Shown here one piece after another: positions 9,607 through 21,199 of a DNA stretch of 64,000 nucleotides. The DNA lies in the NCBI GenBank assembly GCA_024195585.1, contig SWBL01000044.1, forward strand, positions 145,259 to 209,258, in the 5' to 3' direction. Under the pieces are notes generated by a model. It was not told the DNA's origin. It did not search any database and saw only the letters and a program-made list of their open reading frames with translations. Both the position numbers and the translations under genes were made by a program. Source of the stretch: Aureobasidium sp. EXF-3400. Taxonomy: Eukaryota; Ascomycota; Dothideomycetes; Dothideales; Saccotheciaceae. Numbering within the stretch: position 1 is the stretch's first letter; each line of letters starts with the position of its first letter.

Positions 9607-10751
9607 TCATGATCTCGGGGCTGGCTTCTTGACACTCAATTCGACTTTGCTGTACCATGCAGCGCCGAGAAGGGTGACGAACATACCAGCACCGTTCTCG
9701 GGTCCGACGCGGACGTTGAAGAGAACGATACCGAGGAGGATGGTAAGGCATTGCTTGAGGTTGCCGCAGACACTCAGGGTCAAGGCACCGGCAAGCTTAT
9801 TTGTTTGGAAGGAGGTGACGTTAAGCATGAAAGCGAGAATACCGTTTCCGAGTAGGGCGAGGATAACCGAGGAGGTAAGACCACCCTCAGCAGCGAAGTT
9901 GCCGAAACGAGTGACTTCGCCGGTGCAGTATGCGTATACGAGAGATTGTGCGGCAGCGAGAGGAGACATGCGTAGAAGCAGCTCAAGAGCGGGCATCTTG
10001 AGGCTACCGGTAAGAAGGCGGTTGGTTGCGACAGTCTAGTAGCATTGTTAGTAAACATAAATGGATATCGGGTGTGTTTTCGAGAACGTACCTTGATGGC
10101 AGCGAGGAAGACACCGAGGAAAGTAAGAGATGCGCCGACGAGAGAAAAGTAGTAGTCGCCGTATGTGCTAAGTCCAACACCGAGGACGATGGGGATCAGA
10201 GCCATGTATGTAGCCTTTGCGTATGAGCGGCCGTAGAACCAGCGGTAGATCAGAATGGTTGCGACAGGGCAGGTCGAGCGGGCGATCTGGTGGAAGGGAA
10301 CTGAGACCATCTCAAGAGAGACGTTGGAAATGGCAATGTTGATGGTGAAGAGAACAGAGAATGCCACTAGGGTATAGTTGTCTTGCCGTGTAAGGTATGA
10401 GAGTTTGATCTGGCCTGCGAGCAGGAGGATGTAGCATCCAATTGCTGCGCATGTAGCGTGTAACGTGGTCATGAGCCAGGGAAAGGCGAATTTGACGAGG
10501 ACGGCCTTGTTGTATAGCGTGAGGCCCAGGTTCATGGCGAAGTAGAGTCCAAGACAGATCATCTTGACGCGAGTCGAGACGGAGTATTCGGCGCCTTCTT
10601 GTGCGCTCTTTGCTTGTGGTTGCTCCTCGACGATGGCCTGCTTCTCGACATCGTCATAATTCAGCAGCTTCTGGCGCTGCTCTTCGTTGATGTCGCCGAA
10701 CTCGGACTCGTCCATGGATAGTTGCGGTTGCTTCTCAGAGATGGACGCCAT
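9607..10751 (-). CDS. TPT/DMT-superfamily transporter (nucleotide-sugar or triose-phosphate translocator-like)
   Basis: Two exons on the minus strand (10751-10092 and 10035-9607) are separated by a 56-nt intron with a TACTAACA branch. The product is 362 residues. A roughly 60-residue acidic cytosolic N-terminus is followed by about ten hydrophobic helices. Family motifs include LYFAMNLGLTLYNKAVL at the first helix, FHQIARSTCPVATILIYRWF, and SFQTNKLAGALTLSVCGNLK near the end. TPT-family carriers exchange phosphorylated sugars or nucleotide sugars across Golgi, ER or plasma-membrane compartments. Substrate cannot be read from sequence. The gene lies about 1.5 kb from UDP-glucose dehydrogenase and 4 kb from two Golgi-type glycosyltransferases, which makes a nucleotide-sugar substrate attractive (inference). 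Confidence 0.85.
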
Positions 10752-12255
10752 GACTGTAGTTGGTAAAGGAGGGACCGGCCACAAGGTTTAGTGAATAGCG
10801 AGGCAGGTAGCAGACAGAGTCCAAAGGAATGAAACAAAGAGAAAAGGTAGAATACGAGGCCGGTATGAAGAACGATGTAATGCGAAACTATCTCGCAAGC
10901 CTCGACAGCCTACCCTAGCTAATATATCATCAGATAAGCTGCCCCCGACCCGCCCACAACCTACGTAGTCATGTCATGCGAAGGGGCCGCATGCAGCCGC
11001 CCCTCTCTAAATCCGTGCAGTGCCAAGCGTATAATGGCAACATAACACCCTTCAAACAAGGCCTCTCACCAAGCCTGACCCCGACGGTTGACAAGGGGGT
11101 AATTAGCATTCATTTCTTGCCTGTGAAGCAAGAACATTTAGTCCAACGTCCTGTCTCCTCCAGCTCACGCCGTTGCTACAGATCGTCACCGTTGCATCCT
11201 AACCCAGCTGCATGTTTATTGTCCGTTGGAAAGGAGACGGATTTCAACCACAAGACCCATCAACATCCCAGTGGCCAAGAAGTGAAGGATCTGCTTACAC
11301 ACGGAGAATCTCTTGACATGTCGCCTATCATGGTGGGGTCTGTGGAGATTGGACCAAAGCACAAGGGTTTCTTGTCTGAGAACGTTGATATTCGGAAAAC
11401 ACAAGCTCGACGATCGGCTGTCTTCCTCACGTGTGCTGCTGTTCGAAAAGTCAAAAATCCTATCAATATATCAAAACGTTCCTATCGACTATCCTACAAG
11501 CCCATCTGCCCAACCACCCGGAGTTGGTACACACATTGTTCATCTATGTAAAAGTGATCAACTCTGAAACGAAGGATTGATGCAGTCCACGTATGCGCCC
11601 GGAACTACGGCCTTGTCATTGCCGCGTTCGGGGAATATACAATCTTATCTCCACTGTCGGCAGGCGTGGTGGCTTTTTGAGGCGTTCATGGCTTGCAACC
11701 ACCCCGAGGGCTGGGAGAGAGCCGCCTCAGATTGCAGTGTATCAACCGGACTCTGATTGACGGCAATCGGCAACGCACAATCCGCGTTTCTCGTTCCCTG
11801 GCATGAGCAATGAGCATGGATATGCCTGAACCAAATCACCGTATCCAATACGTAGACCTAGTAAGCACAATGGGTCCATGTATGTGCTGCCAACTTCACT
11901 TCTCTCCCGGAACCCTTCTTCCGTAGCAATGTAAAGCAATCTAAACTATGAAGATGCACAGAGTGTTGGGTGATCGACAACTCCCAATGGTTATTGTTCT
12001 ATCGCTCGAGACTATTGTGCATTCACACAAACCGTACGGACACGCGTCACAAAACCGGGAGGATGGATATATATTGCAGTGATTTCAAGCGCCTGGCGCT
12101 GATTAAATTGATCAAATAATTACAAGAACGTTATAGACATGATATGAAACCCACCCAACCAAACTCCTAGAAGTGCCCTCTAGTTTTGAATCATGCCATG
12201 ATCATGCCCCAAGGAGGAAATAAGAAAAAGGAATGCCAGAATCCTTTGGGAAAAT
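10752..12255. other. Long intergenic region upstream of the TPT carrier
   Basis: About 1.5 kb. It contains the promoter of the TPT gene on the minus strand and the 3' flank of UDP-glucose dehydrogenase. A plus-strand open frame of 191 codons (10976-11551) has low-complexity, non-protein-like composition and no domain, so I do not call it. No tRNA or repeat was found. Confidence 0.5.
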
Positions 12256-13929
12256 TTACTGGAACGAGTTGCCTCTGCCGATGCACTCGACGCGGAAGCC
12301 CAACCGTTGCAGCTTGCCGGCGTCGATGACTCTACGGCCGTCAAAAACGAATGCTGGACGTTCCATGATGTCGAAGATCTGTTCCCAATCGACCTTTGCG
12401 TTTTGTGCCTCGGCGTGCTTGATGGCAGTTCTGGGGTTGTAGCGTTCGCGTGCAGACTTGTCTGCGGGTGTCATTTCGGCCTCGTTGTCGGAGGAGTGCT
12501 CAGAGGCGACAGGGCTAGGCAACAATTGCTGAGGGTTCTCAGCACCAGTCTTCTTGGCAGCGACAACATCCTTGTTGGAGAACTCGTCCCACTCGGTAAG
12601 GACAATGACGGCGTGAGACTCGGAAGCACAGTCGTAGGGGTTCTGAGCAATAGAAACGTACTTCTCGACGTCTTCGAGATGGCATCCGTTGATGTCGAGC
12701 TCCTCCCAGATCTGTGCCTTGGTGACTTGAGGGTCGTAGATGCAGACTCTGGCTTGTTCGGCGATAAGATCCTTGACAACGGAGATAGCAGCACTCTCAC
12801 GAGTATCGGCGGTGTTCTTCTTGTAAGAGAAACCGTAGACGGCAATCTTCTTGCCAGTCAGGGTTCCGTAGAGGGTTGAGATGATGCGCTTAGTGAAGCG
12901 AGACTTCTGCCACTCGTTGATAGCGACGACGGATTGCCAGTAAGCAGCGACCTCAGGAAGATGCAGAGTTTCGGCCATGTATGAAAGATTGAGCACGTCC
13001 TTGCGGAAGCAGGAACCTCCGAATCCGACCGAAGCCTGGAGCATGCGCGAGCCGATTCTAGTGTCCAAGCCTGCGGCATATGCAATCTCGCCAACATCGG
13101 CACCAGTGGCCTCGCAAATTGCGCTCAAAGCGTTGATACTGCTAATACGCTGAGCCAGCAGCGCGTTGGCAGCGAGCTTGGCGAGCTCAGAGGACCAGAT
13201 GTTTGTCTTCAAGATGTTTTCCTTGGGCACCCAGCTGCCGTAAAGGTTTGCCAGGACGTCTGCTGCCTCGAGGCCGCTGGGTGTTTGCATTGAACCGATC
13301 AGGATACGGTCTGGTCTCATGAGATCGGCGACGGCGGTACCCTCAGCCAGGAACTCGGGGTTCGACAGAATCTCGAAGTTGACACCAGGCTTGCCAATGG
13401 CCATGAGGATTTCTCTCATGTTGGCTGCGGTTCTGCAGGGAACAGTGCTCTTCTCGACAATGATTGTGTCTTTCTCGGCCTCGGCGGCGATCATACGGGT
13501 GGCAGATTCGAAGTAGGCCATGTTGGGTGCCTTGCCAGCACCAATACCGGCGGTCTTTGTGGGGGTGTTGACACAGATGAAGACAATGTCGGCACGCTTG
13601 ATGGTGCCTCTAACGTCGGTGGTGAAGAAGAGGTTCTGAGGGCGGACCTCAGCATCGCGCGCCTCCTTGACGACGGGCAGGAGACCGGGCTCGTAGATGG
13701 GAAGGGCGTCGGAGTTCCATGCTGCGATACGGGCTTCGCTCAAGTCGACAACGCTGACCTCGACGTCGGGGTTCTTGAGTGCAAGTACAGCACCGCTGGG
13801 GCCGCCCTGTAGAAAAGAAAGTCTGGTCAGCCTTGCTCGGGAGACGGCCTCGTGGCAGCTCGTATTCAGGGAAGATTAACTCACGACAAAGCCGGCACCG
13901 ATAAAGCAAACACTCTTCACAGGACCCAT
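12256..13929 (-). CDS. UGD1: UDP-glucose 6-dehydrogenase
   Basis: Two exons (13929-13885 and 13806-12256) with a 78-nt intron give 531 residues. The enzyme oxidises UDP-glucose to UDP-glucuronate with two NAD+. The Rossmann motif GAGFVGGPSG (residues 11-20) is assembled across the splice junction, which confirms the intron. VNTPT, the EKSTVP block, NPEFLAEGTA, the GFGGSCFRKD motif with catalytic Cys281, and YGFSYKKNTADTRES are all present. Near the C-terminus, between the TEWDEF block and FVFDGRRV, there is an acidic, Ser/Pro-rich insert of about 55 residues (430-485) that I do not expect in a typical UGDH. The gene faces away from the glycosyltransferase pair at 14.9-18.9 kb, sharing a roughly 980-bp promoter region with the first of them. 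Confidence 0.95.
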
Positions 13930-14906
13930 CGTGTAATGTGTTAGATTCCGAAACTTGAAAGAATGTGTGAATTGAGCAGAAGCAAGTGAGAATAATGAAG
14001 GAGAATTGTCTGAAGCAAGATGAAGAAGACAAAGTATCCTGGGCAATAACTAAACAGAATACCGATAAGGGATGTCCCCTCGCTTCAATCGGGCATGCCG
14101 CCTTGGCTCATGGCCGCCGCCTGCAGGAGAAAACTTGCCAGGGGGACCCGTTTGTGATTGCCCTGTAGTTTGATCCGCTCGACACTTGACGCTGGGAAAG
14201 GGGGGGAAACAGGGCTTCTCTGCGGGCACCAGAACTTCAGCTGCCGTCGATACAGAAACGCCTTAGGGTCTTGTCCACCACGCGATCCTCTGATCAGCGC
14301 TCCAGCGGCACAAATGATCCGATTGTGGTCAGACGAGCAGATACGATAAAATTCGTCAAACTGGCGTGATGATGTCTCCTGTCCTGCAACTTGGCGGGAA
14401 AGGCTGAATCTTGGAGCGATTCCGAGACCCGAAGGGCAGGAGCCACAGAACCAACACATGGACTGTACAGACGCATAAAGTTTTGGGTTTGGTGTGCTGA
14501 CTGACTCGAGCTTCCGGCGGGCATCCCCCTTCTTGCCCTGGCCGCAGCCTTGGCATGTACGTCCAAGACGTTACGCGCGTGCTCCTTTTTATTTCTAGTG
14601 GTTAGTTAGATGAACCGCGAGAGGCCGTGAGCTGTGTAATGCTGTCCGTCAGTGTCCACAATTCAGCTTGGCCGCTACTAGCTGATATGTTGGGAGCCCT
14701 GTAGCCGTGCGACAAGGAAGCCCCTGCCAGCTGTTCGACGGTCTTTGATAAGTTTCCGAATAACTACTTCCGCCCAGGGGCTTTTATCCACAATCCGCCG
14801 ATTGCTCTTGGGGATTTCCATATTCTGATCCCTTGCATTCTACGCATACCCTCCATGCGACTGTGAGAGTGCGCGTCCTTCTCTATTTCCCCGTCTTGCT
14901 GTCACC
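13930..14906. other. Divergent promoter region between UGD1 and the first PLOD-like glycosyltransferase
   Basis: About 980 bases separating two divergent start codons. It contains G/C runs and an AGGGG-type stress motif near 14190-14210, but I see no coding exon. Co-regulation of the two flanking genes from this region is possible but untested. Confidence 0.5.
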
Positions 14907-16545
14907 ATGGTTATCCCGTCCATGTCTAGGTCCGACATGTCATACAGTGATATGGGCCGCTCTGTTCTGAAACCGAGGTGGATTTTCGGTTTTGCTGTCG
15001 TACTCGTAACTCTAATCACGCTGTTCACACATACGGCATCCCACTCGGTCAGTGGTCTGGTCAACTCGATCAGCACTACAGTAAGCAAACTCCAGATCTA
15101 CTGCGGCCGCTGTCTTCTTACCACGACACCAGAAACCCTCTACCTCGACATCCTCCACACCGTCAAGCAGCAATGGCAAGGCCGGCCTCCACTACCTCAT
15201 CCCAGCGACAAGCAGCAACCGAGACTTCTGCAAGCTGCTTCTCTCCTCCACCATCCTCGACTACCCTACCCCCGTCCTGATTAACTGGGGCGCACATGAA
15301 GAAGCCAATCCTTACAAGCAACATCTCGCCAAGGTCGAAACCCTACTCGCCTACATGAAGAGGCTGAAGCCCATCAGCAAGGAAGATGATTTGGTCCTCA
15401 TCCTGGACGGCTACGACGTCTGGTTCCAACTGCGACCTGACGTCTTGCTCAAGAGATACTTCGAGATGAATGCGAACATGGACCAGCGCACCATTCAGGC
15501 TTTCGGCCAAGACGCTTTCGACAAGGGCGATCATCGTACTACCGTTATATTCGGCCCTGACAAGATCTGTTGGCCCATCGATTTCAGTCGCCCTGCGTGC
15601 TGGGCTGTTCCTCATACTGGACTCTCACCAACCGCGTTTGGCCCTGAACCCAACGATTTCAGAGAGACACACAACGAGCCCAGATGGCTGAACTCGGGAA
15701 CGATTATGGGACCGATCCAGGACATGATTGACGTATTCCAAGCTACTCTCGATCTGATCCACTACAACCATACTACAGACTCTGATCAATTCTATTTTGC
15801 CAACGTCTTTGGTGACCAGGAATTTGCTCGTCTGTCCCTGGACCAAGAACTTCTTGAGACCCAGGCGAAGGAAAGATACAGGGAAGAGTTCCGCAAAGAA
15901 GAGGACCCACCTCGCCAGATCCCTGAATTTGACGTCGGACAGAGAACCGAGTACCACATTGGTATCGACTACTTCTCAGCTATGTTCCAGACCTTGGCCT
16001 TCTACAAACAGTTCCTAGCCTGGATCCGTCCAAGCGACTCTTGGGCAACCAAAACAAGCGAGGCTGGCGATGTTACTGCAGAGAGATATAATTTCAAGGT
16101 GGCCGAGGATATTTCTGCTTCACTCTCGCCTTTTGCCGCATTCGAGGCCTCACCACCTGCATCGAACAGCTCAGTCGAATACCCGAAATCGTGGGAAGAT
16201 GTCAGCCTTTGTGTCAACACTGTCACTGACCTGGCTCCTGTGACTTTGCACTTTACTGGCGAGAAGTCTTTGCGCGAGTTGTGGTGGGACAAGTTATGGT
16301 TCTATCAAGATGGCGAAGAGCTCCGCAAGGCTAGCTTGAGAATGCCCGAGGGACCCATCAGTCAGGAGCCAATTGCAGGCAAGACATGGTACAAGATTGA
16401 GTCTAGTGACCCGGAGGCAGGTAAGGGAGGAGCGTGGGCTGACAATGGCGGTTGGCACTCATGGACCAGTCTGTGTAAGACGTACGAGGATCAGATCTTC
16501 CCTCGGAAAACACTCAAGAAGAAGGGCCCTCATCATCACCCGTAG
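14907..16545 (+). CDS. Type II membrane glycosyltransferase, PLOD-like GT domain (paralogue 1)
   Basis: Two exons (14907-15080 and 15133-16545) give 528 residues. A short cytosolic N-terminus, one membrane helix (about residues 26-43) and a Ser/Thr-rich stem are followed by a lumenal domain: the layout of a Golgi glycosyltransferase. The domain resembles the glycosyltransferase region of procollagen lysyl hydroxylases. LILDGYDVWFQLRP (D150, D153) corresponds to the metal-binding DxxD; next come a CWP motif after an FGPDK strand, RWLNSGTIMG, and a DSDQFYF stretch. The 3' splice site of the 52-nt intron has a weak branch signal, so that junction is the least certain point. The downstream gene is a paralogue. 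Donor sugar and acceptor are unknown. Confidence 0.82.
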
Positions 16546-17175
16546 AGGTCTTTCTTTCTTTATTGTCGTAAAATCCGTAAAATAATAAACATTTCCAATC
16601 TACCAATTACAGAATGCTATGAACAATTCGTGCTTTGGGTGAAGAATTGACATGTGTCCATCAACATGGCCCCTCTTCCGATGCCAGGAGCCCGCTACTA
16701 TCGAGGCTGCGGAACGGCGTTCCTATCAAAAAAGTGGCTTTTTTCGTTCAGCTGGCAGGCGTCACAGGGCTTGCAACCATGCATAAATCGGCGAGAACGG
16801 ACTCTGTAGCAATTTTAGCAGATAGGTTATGGCGACAACCCTTTTTTTAAGGGGTTCCCAACCAGTGGGTTCATGGATATCCTGGTTATTTCATTTTTTG
16901 GCACAGACGCAGCGGCTCATACTAACCACTCGGCGCTCGTAGGAAGCGTGTTGACTCGCCCGCGCCGTTTTTGCTAAGTACATTGATCTACTTAGGGAGT
17001 CAGTCTCGCACATGCGCGCGAAGCACGAGTGTTCTTGCCCTTCTTGACAACAAGACCACCTTCCAGGGGTTTCATTGTTTTTCCGGCCTTGCCTTCTGAT
17101 TTTCATTCTTTTGTTTCATCTCGGCTGGTCTTTTGTTTTCGCACTTCCAGTCCTTTCGCGACAATCGCCATCACG
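16546..17175. other. Intergenic region between the two glycosyltransferase paralogues
   Basis: About 630 bases. It includes a short imperfect palindrome (AACCC, T-run, AAGGGGTT) near 16838-16858 and a pyrimidine-rich tract leading to the next start. No gene is seen. Confidence 0.5.
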
Positions 17176-18886
17176 ATGCCGGTGCAAGGTGTCATGAATA
17201 AGCTCAAGCAAGGCCTATGGCAAGGCAATGGGCCGAATTATGAACGAGTTGACCTCGAGGATGGGTTTGAGAAGGAGCACACCAACAAGCGATCTTCACG
17301 ACATGCCAAACCGGTGATCGTAATCCTTGGATTTCTTCTCGCCATATTCTTATTCATGTCCTCGGTATGTGATTTCGCATCCTTCTCACCTTTTTAGCCA
17401 ACCAAATCTAACAACACAGGGTGGTCATGACTCTGCCAAATCCACAGTTTCCACCACAGTGGCATTATTGCCTCCAGCCTATCTGCGAATGGTTTATCCT
17501 GCGAAGCACGCAGATGCCAACTTTTGCAAACTTATGCTTAGTAGCGCCATCCTGAATTATCCGGAGGCAATGTTGATAGGATTTCCGGGTAGCAAGGAGA
17601 AGGAAGAAAATGCCGACTCCACTCTGGACTTGGCCCAACGCGTGTCTCGTAAGACCAGTATCCTTGGCATCGACAAGCACCTTAGGAACATCTCAACAAC
17701 TCGTGATGAGGATCTTGTGGTCATAGCCGATGGTCTGAATACCTGGTTCCAATTGCGCCCTCAAACACTCCTGGACCGGTATTTCGAGACCAACAGGAAC
17801 GCAGACGAACGTCTCAGAAAAGAATTCGGAGTAACTGCTGACGTCTTGGGTCTCCGCCAAAAGATTGTTTTCGGTGCTCAGAGAGACTGCTCGCCATGGA
17901 ATGCAGAGGACCCAGCTTGTGCTACAGTGCCAGAGTCGACACTACCTACTGACATTTACGGACCTCAGACTGATGCTGAAGTCGGTGAGAACAAAGACAT
18001 TTTTACCAAGCACCGACCTCGATACATCAACTCGGGCTTTGCTATGGGCCCCGTGAAGGAGATGCGTAAGCTCTACGCCGAGGCTGCAAAACGCGTCCTG
18101 GGCGACCAACATCTCCAAGATGAAGGTAAGGTCCTTGGTCAGCTTTTTGCCGAACAGGAAATGGCTCGTGAATCCCACAAGACACCCCCTGCTTCATTCT
18201 TTGCACGTCTTGGCTCGTGGCTCTCATCGTTCTGGGAAAATGCCAGCGCAGTCAAGGATAGACAGGCACAGCAACTGAGAGAGGCTGATCTCTCACGAGA
18301 GTTCGGAATCGGTTTGGACTACGCCAGTGGTCTTGCCTTCGAGGCCGCCCATGCCGACGCTGACATGGAGTTCGTCAAGTTTGGTGATGCGGAATCAGTG
18401 CATGCAGCCAATGCTAAGCACGGTATCAGCGACAGCCGACTTGGCCAGATCGGGCCTGATGTTGATGCATCTCTGCCACCGTTCTGGACCTACAGCCATG
18501 AGATCCTCCCCTCTCGCAACACATCATGGGGCAATGTTTCTCTTCTTACAAATGCCTGGACTGGCGTTACCCCGGCTGTCATCCAACACGACATGCGCAA
18601 CTACCAAACCAGCAGTTCACTGCGCGAAACATGGTGGTCCAACATCTGGTACCAAAAGTATGCTCGCAAGATGTTCGACGTGCACGTACAATCTCCCATT
18701 GGTGCCGTCGCCGTCTCTGGCTACGACGCTGCATCCCGCCGTCAATGGTGGGGAATTGAAGATTGGAAGGGTGGAGCAAGGAACGAGACCAAGTTCTGGT
18801 GGAGATATGAGGATGTATGTGGAGGCACCGAGACCGAAGTCTTCAGAGACAGCAAGGGTCCGTGGTACTTGCCATCCAACCACTAG
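17176..18886 (+). CDS. Type II membrane glycosyltransferase, PLOD-like GT domain (paralogue 2, altered metal motif)
   Basis: Two exons (17176-17364 and 17420-18886) with a 55-nt intron (CTAAC branch) give 551 residues. A 46-residue cytosolic tail precedes a membrane helix (about 47-62). The lumenal domain aligns with the gene just upstream: WFQLRPQTLLDRYFETN, the CSPW segment after a VFGAQRD strand, RYINSGFAMG, and IGLDYASG. The two genes share direction, intron position just after the membrane helix, and C-terminal WWS/WYQ-rich blocks, so they arose by tandem duplication. The paralogue-1 motif LDGYDVWF is ADGLNTWF here (D167, N170), so the second acidic residue is lost. The DSDQF stretch is also changed. 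This copy may be a non-catalytic partner or use a different donor (inference). Confidence 0.82.
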
Positions 18887-19538
18887 AATCTTTCTGCTGT
18901 CGCTATCTATTCACTTCTATAATGTCAAAATCTACATATTGATCTTCTTCAATCACTTCCTCCTCGGGCAATATTGAAAATGCGACTTCTTCGCGAATGA
19001 CATATGGGAACAAGAAACAGAGATCAAAGAGTACAAGAGACACAGGTTGTCGGCAGTCACCGAGTGATTGCGTGACTTCTAGATGGCAGAGGTGTGCCGG
19101 TAAGGTGAACTTGCTTGACAGCGAAAGCCTTCCGATTGCCTGAGCCAGGAAGTTTGAAGAAACAAGCCTCTAGGATTACTGCATCATTCAAAACTATAAC
19201 AGCGTCAAGAAGTATGCTTATTGGCGTCTTCGATATCTTTTGTCTGTCAAGATACAAGAAATAGGTAAGTTATGGTTAAATTTTGGCGCTAGATCCTTCG
19301 GCTGCGATCTTCCTCTGTCTTTCCTCAAACCACAGAATTTGTCCCCGCTCCCACGCAACCAAGGAACGGCTGCTTTAAGCCGCAAATACGATGTCCGGGT
19401 CAAACACGGTCCCAATGACTCTATTTTCGTGCTTAAGGAGATCCTCCTGTCCTCCTTCTTCACATCTTCTGACAGGCGGTCGCTGAGAAATTAATACGAG
19501 ACACGACAGATACGAAGGATCTTGGACTCTTCACAGGA
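18887..19538. other. Intergenic region
   Basis: About 650 bases covering the 3' flank of the second glycosyltransferase and the promoter of the membrane-protein gene. Only short, domain-free open frames are present. Confidence 0.5.
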
Positions 19539-20556
19539 ATGACTACGCCTGTAATGTACGGCATTGGGAGTGCCAGATGGCAATACATCTCGGACGGCTA
19601 CAGAAAGTACTGGTATCTGAGGTCTGCTCTGCGCTGGTTGTCTATCGTCGCCGCCATCACGTCCTTGATCGTCTTTGGCATCGTTTATTCTGACTGGGCG
19701 GACTACAAAAACGTTCATGTCATGTATTATGGTCCAATACTTTTTATCGTGGCTGTAAGTTGATTTTACTTTCTGCTTTTCTGCTAGAACAGGGCAGCTT
19801 TAGTAAAAATTGGTACAAACAAGCTTACTGTTGAGCTATGAACAGCCGCTTCTATCTTTTGTGACCAGCGTTACCGCTCTCGCATTTCTGTTTCTCCTAA
19901 GAAGGAAGTTTCGCATCAACCCTGGATGGCTGCTCTCTGCCGACCTCGTCTGTAGTGTACTCCTGTCTGTCAATCTGGTCTTCAATGTGCAGTACACTCC
20001 CGGCGCGTACGGCTGGGACTTGAGTGATGGACTAGAAGTCCTCCAGGTTCCATGGTGCTTTTGCCTGATATTGGGATTCTTCCACTTTCTCCTCTTCCTG
20101 TGTGACATCTGGGAAGTACACTTCCATCGGCGAATGATCAGAGAGCAGAGAGATGGTCACCAAAGCGACAACGATACAAAATCTGTACCATCTGGACTCA
20201 AGTCTGGGAGTGCTGAGCCTGAGGATATCGAACTGCAGTCGATCAGCTCGCCGATTCGAAGTTTGAACGAGGCACCAGATACACCTTCGCACACAGAAGT
20301 CCCCGATAACGCTTTAGTCGAAATGGCCGGTACATTACGAGTGGAACTGCCAGATGGACGAATCTTGGAATTACCTGAAGGGTGCCGTGTGGAATTGCCA
20401 GCGGATCATCGAGCTGAGCATCGAGCCGAGCTACCGGACAACAGAAGGCTACGAATAATCACACAGCCGTACGAGCTTGGTTCGACGTCAACGGCATCTA
20501 CCCAATGGTATGGCAGTAGTCCGGTCGCTCCTTCGTACAAGACGCAGGATTGGTAG
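19539..20556 (+). CDS. Unrecognised four-helix membrane protein with ELPDGR-type repeats in its tail
   Basis: Two exons (19539-19754 and 19846-20556) flank a 91-nt intron and give 308 residues. Four hydrophobic segments lie at about residues 34-51, 62-90, 100-115 and 130-155, in an arrangement reminiscent of small fungal MARVEL-like membrane proteins, although I cannot assign a family. The cytosolic tail is acidic and Ser-rich, then carries an imperfect short repeat built on ELPDGR, ELPEGCR, ELPADHR and ELPDNRR between 20341 and 20454. The acceptor of the intron is the least certain point because several AG sites precede 19845. Function unknown. Confidence 0.65.
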
Positions 20557-21199
20557 CGGATTCGGGAATATCACGACATGATCGAGCTTCATCCATCGAT
20601 GGTAGATTTCAATTTATGTATAATCAATTATGACACACATGACAGGTTCCTCTTGAGATATTTACCATGCTTATCCCATAATCTGTAGCTTTTGCATGCA
20701 GGTGTAGAGCCCAATCTTGAGAACAAGGGAAAGGCTGCGAGCTTGGAGTTCATCCTAAGCAGCTTGAGCTGAACTTGAACATGCTTACTCTCTGCCTATA
20801 GAGGTTACTTAGCACGTGGAGCATGAAATAGACATGAACCTCAACGCATGAAGACAGGATAGGGGAAGTGTAAAAAGTCTGTCAACTTTCTTTCCTTCTT
20901 TCGTCTGTATCTACTGATGAGAAGGCTGCAAAAATGCACGATGCTTTTGCGATGAGCATGATAGTTCGTGGAGAGCCTGCCGCATCCTTGGGATCATTCA
21001 CCTCATGACTCTACTCTGCATTTTTTGCAGCTCTCACAATCTGTAGTCACTTTCCAAACACATTTCTGGTAGGTGAAGAAAAGAGGTCTCTATCGAGCAA
21101 TAAGGAAAGGAAAACATCTAGTTTCAACGCCAACTCTGTCAAATCTACTTGGGTATATAATAAAACAGCTCTTTCGGACAGGCCACGCATTCGTCCTCC
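20557..21199. other. Convergent intergenic region
   Basis: About 640 bases between the stops of the membrane-protein gene and RIX7. I see no coding or structured RNA signal. Confidence 0.5.

Noticed and set aside
10976..11551. 191-codon plus-strand open frame in the long intergenic region
   Set aside because: Composition is Ser/Pro/Arg/Lys-mixed without periodicity or domains, no supporting splice sites, and it lies in what should be the promoter of the TPT gene.
12307..12879. 190-codon plus-strand frame
   Set aside because: Antisense shadow of UDP-glucose dehydrogenase.
16838..16858. Imperfect palindrome AACCC, T-run, AAGGGGTT between the glycosyltransferase genes
   Set aside because: Short and isolated; no target-site duplication or transposon remains around it.
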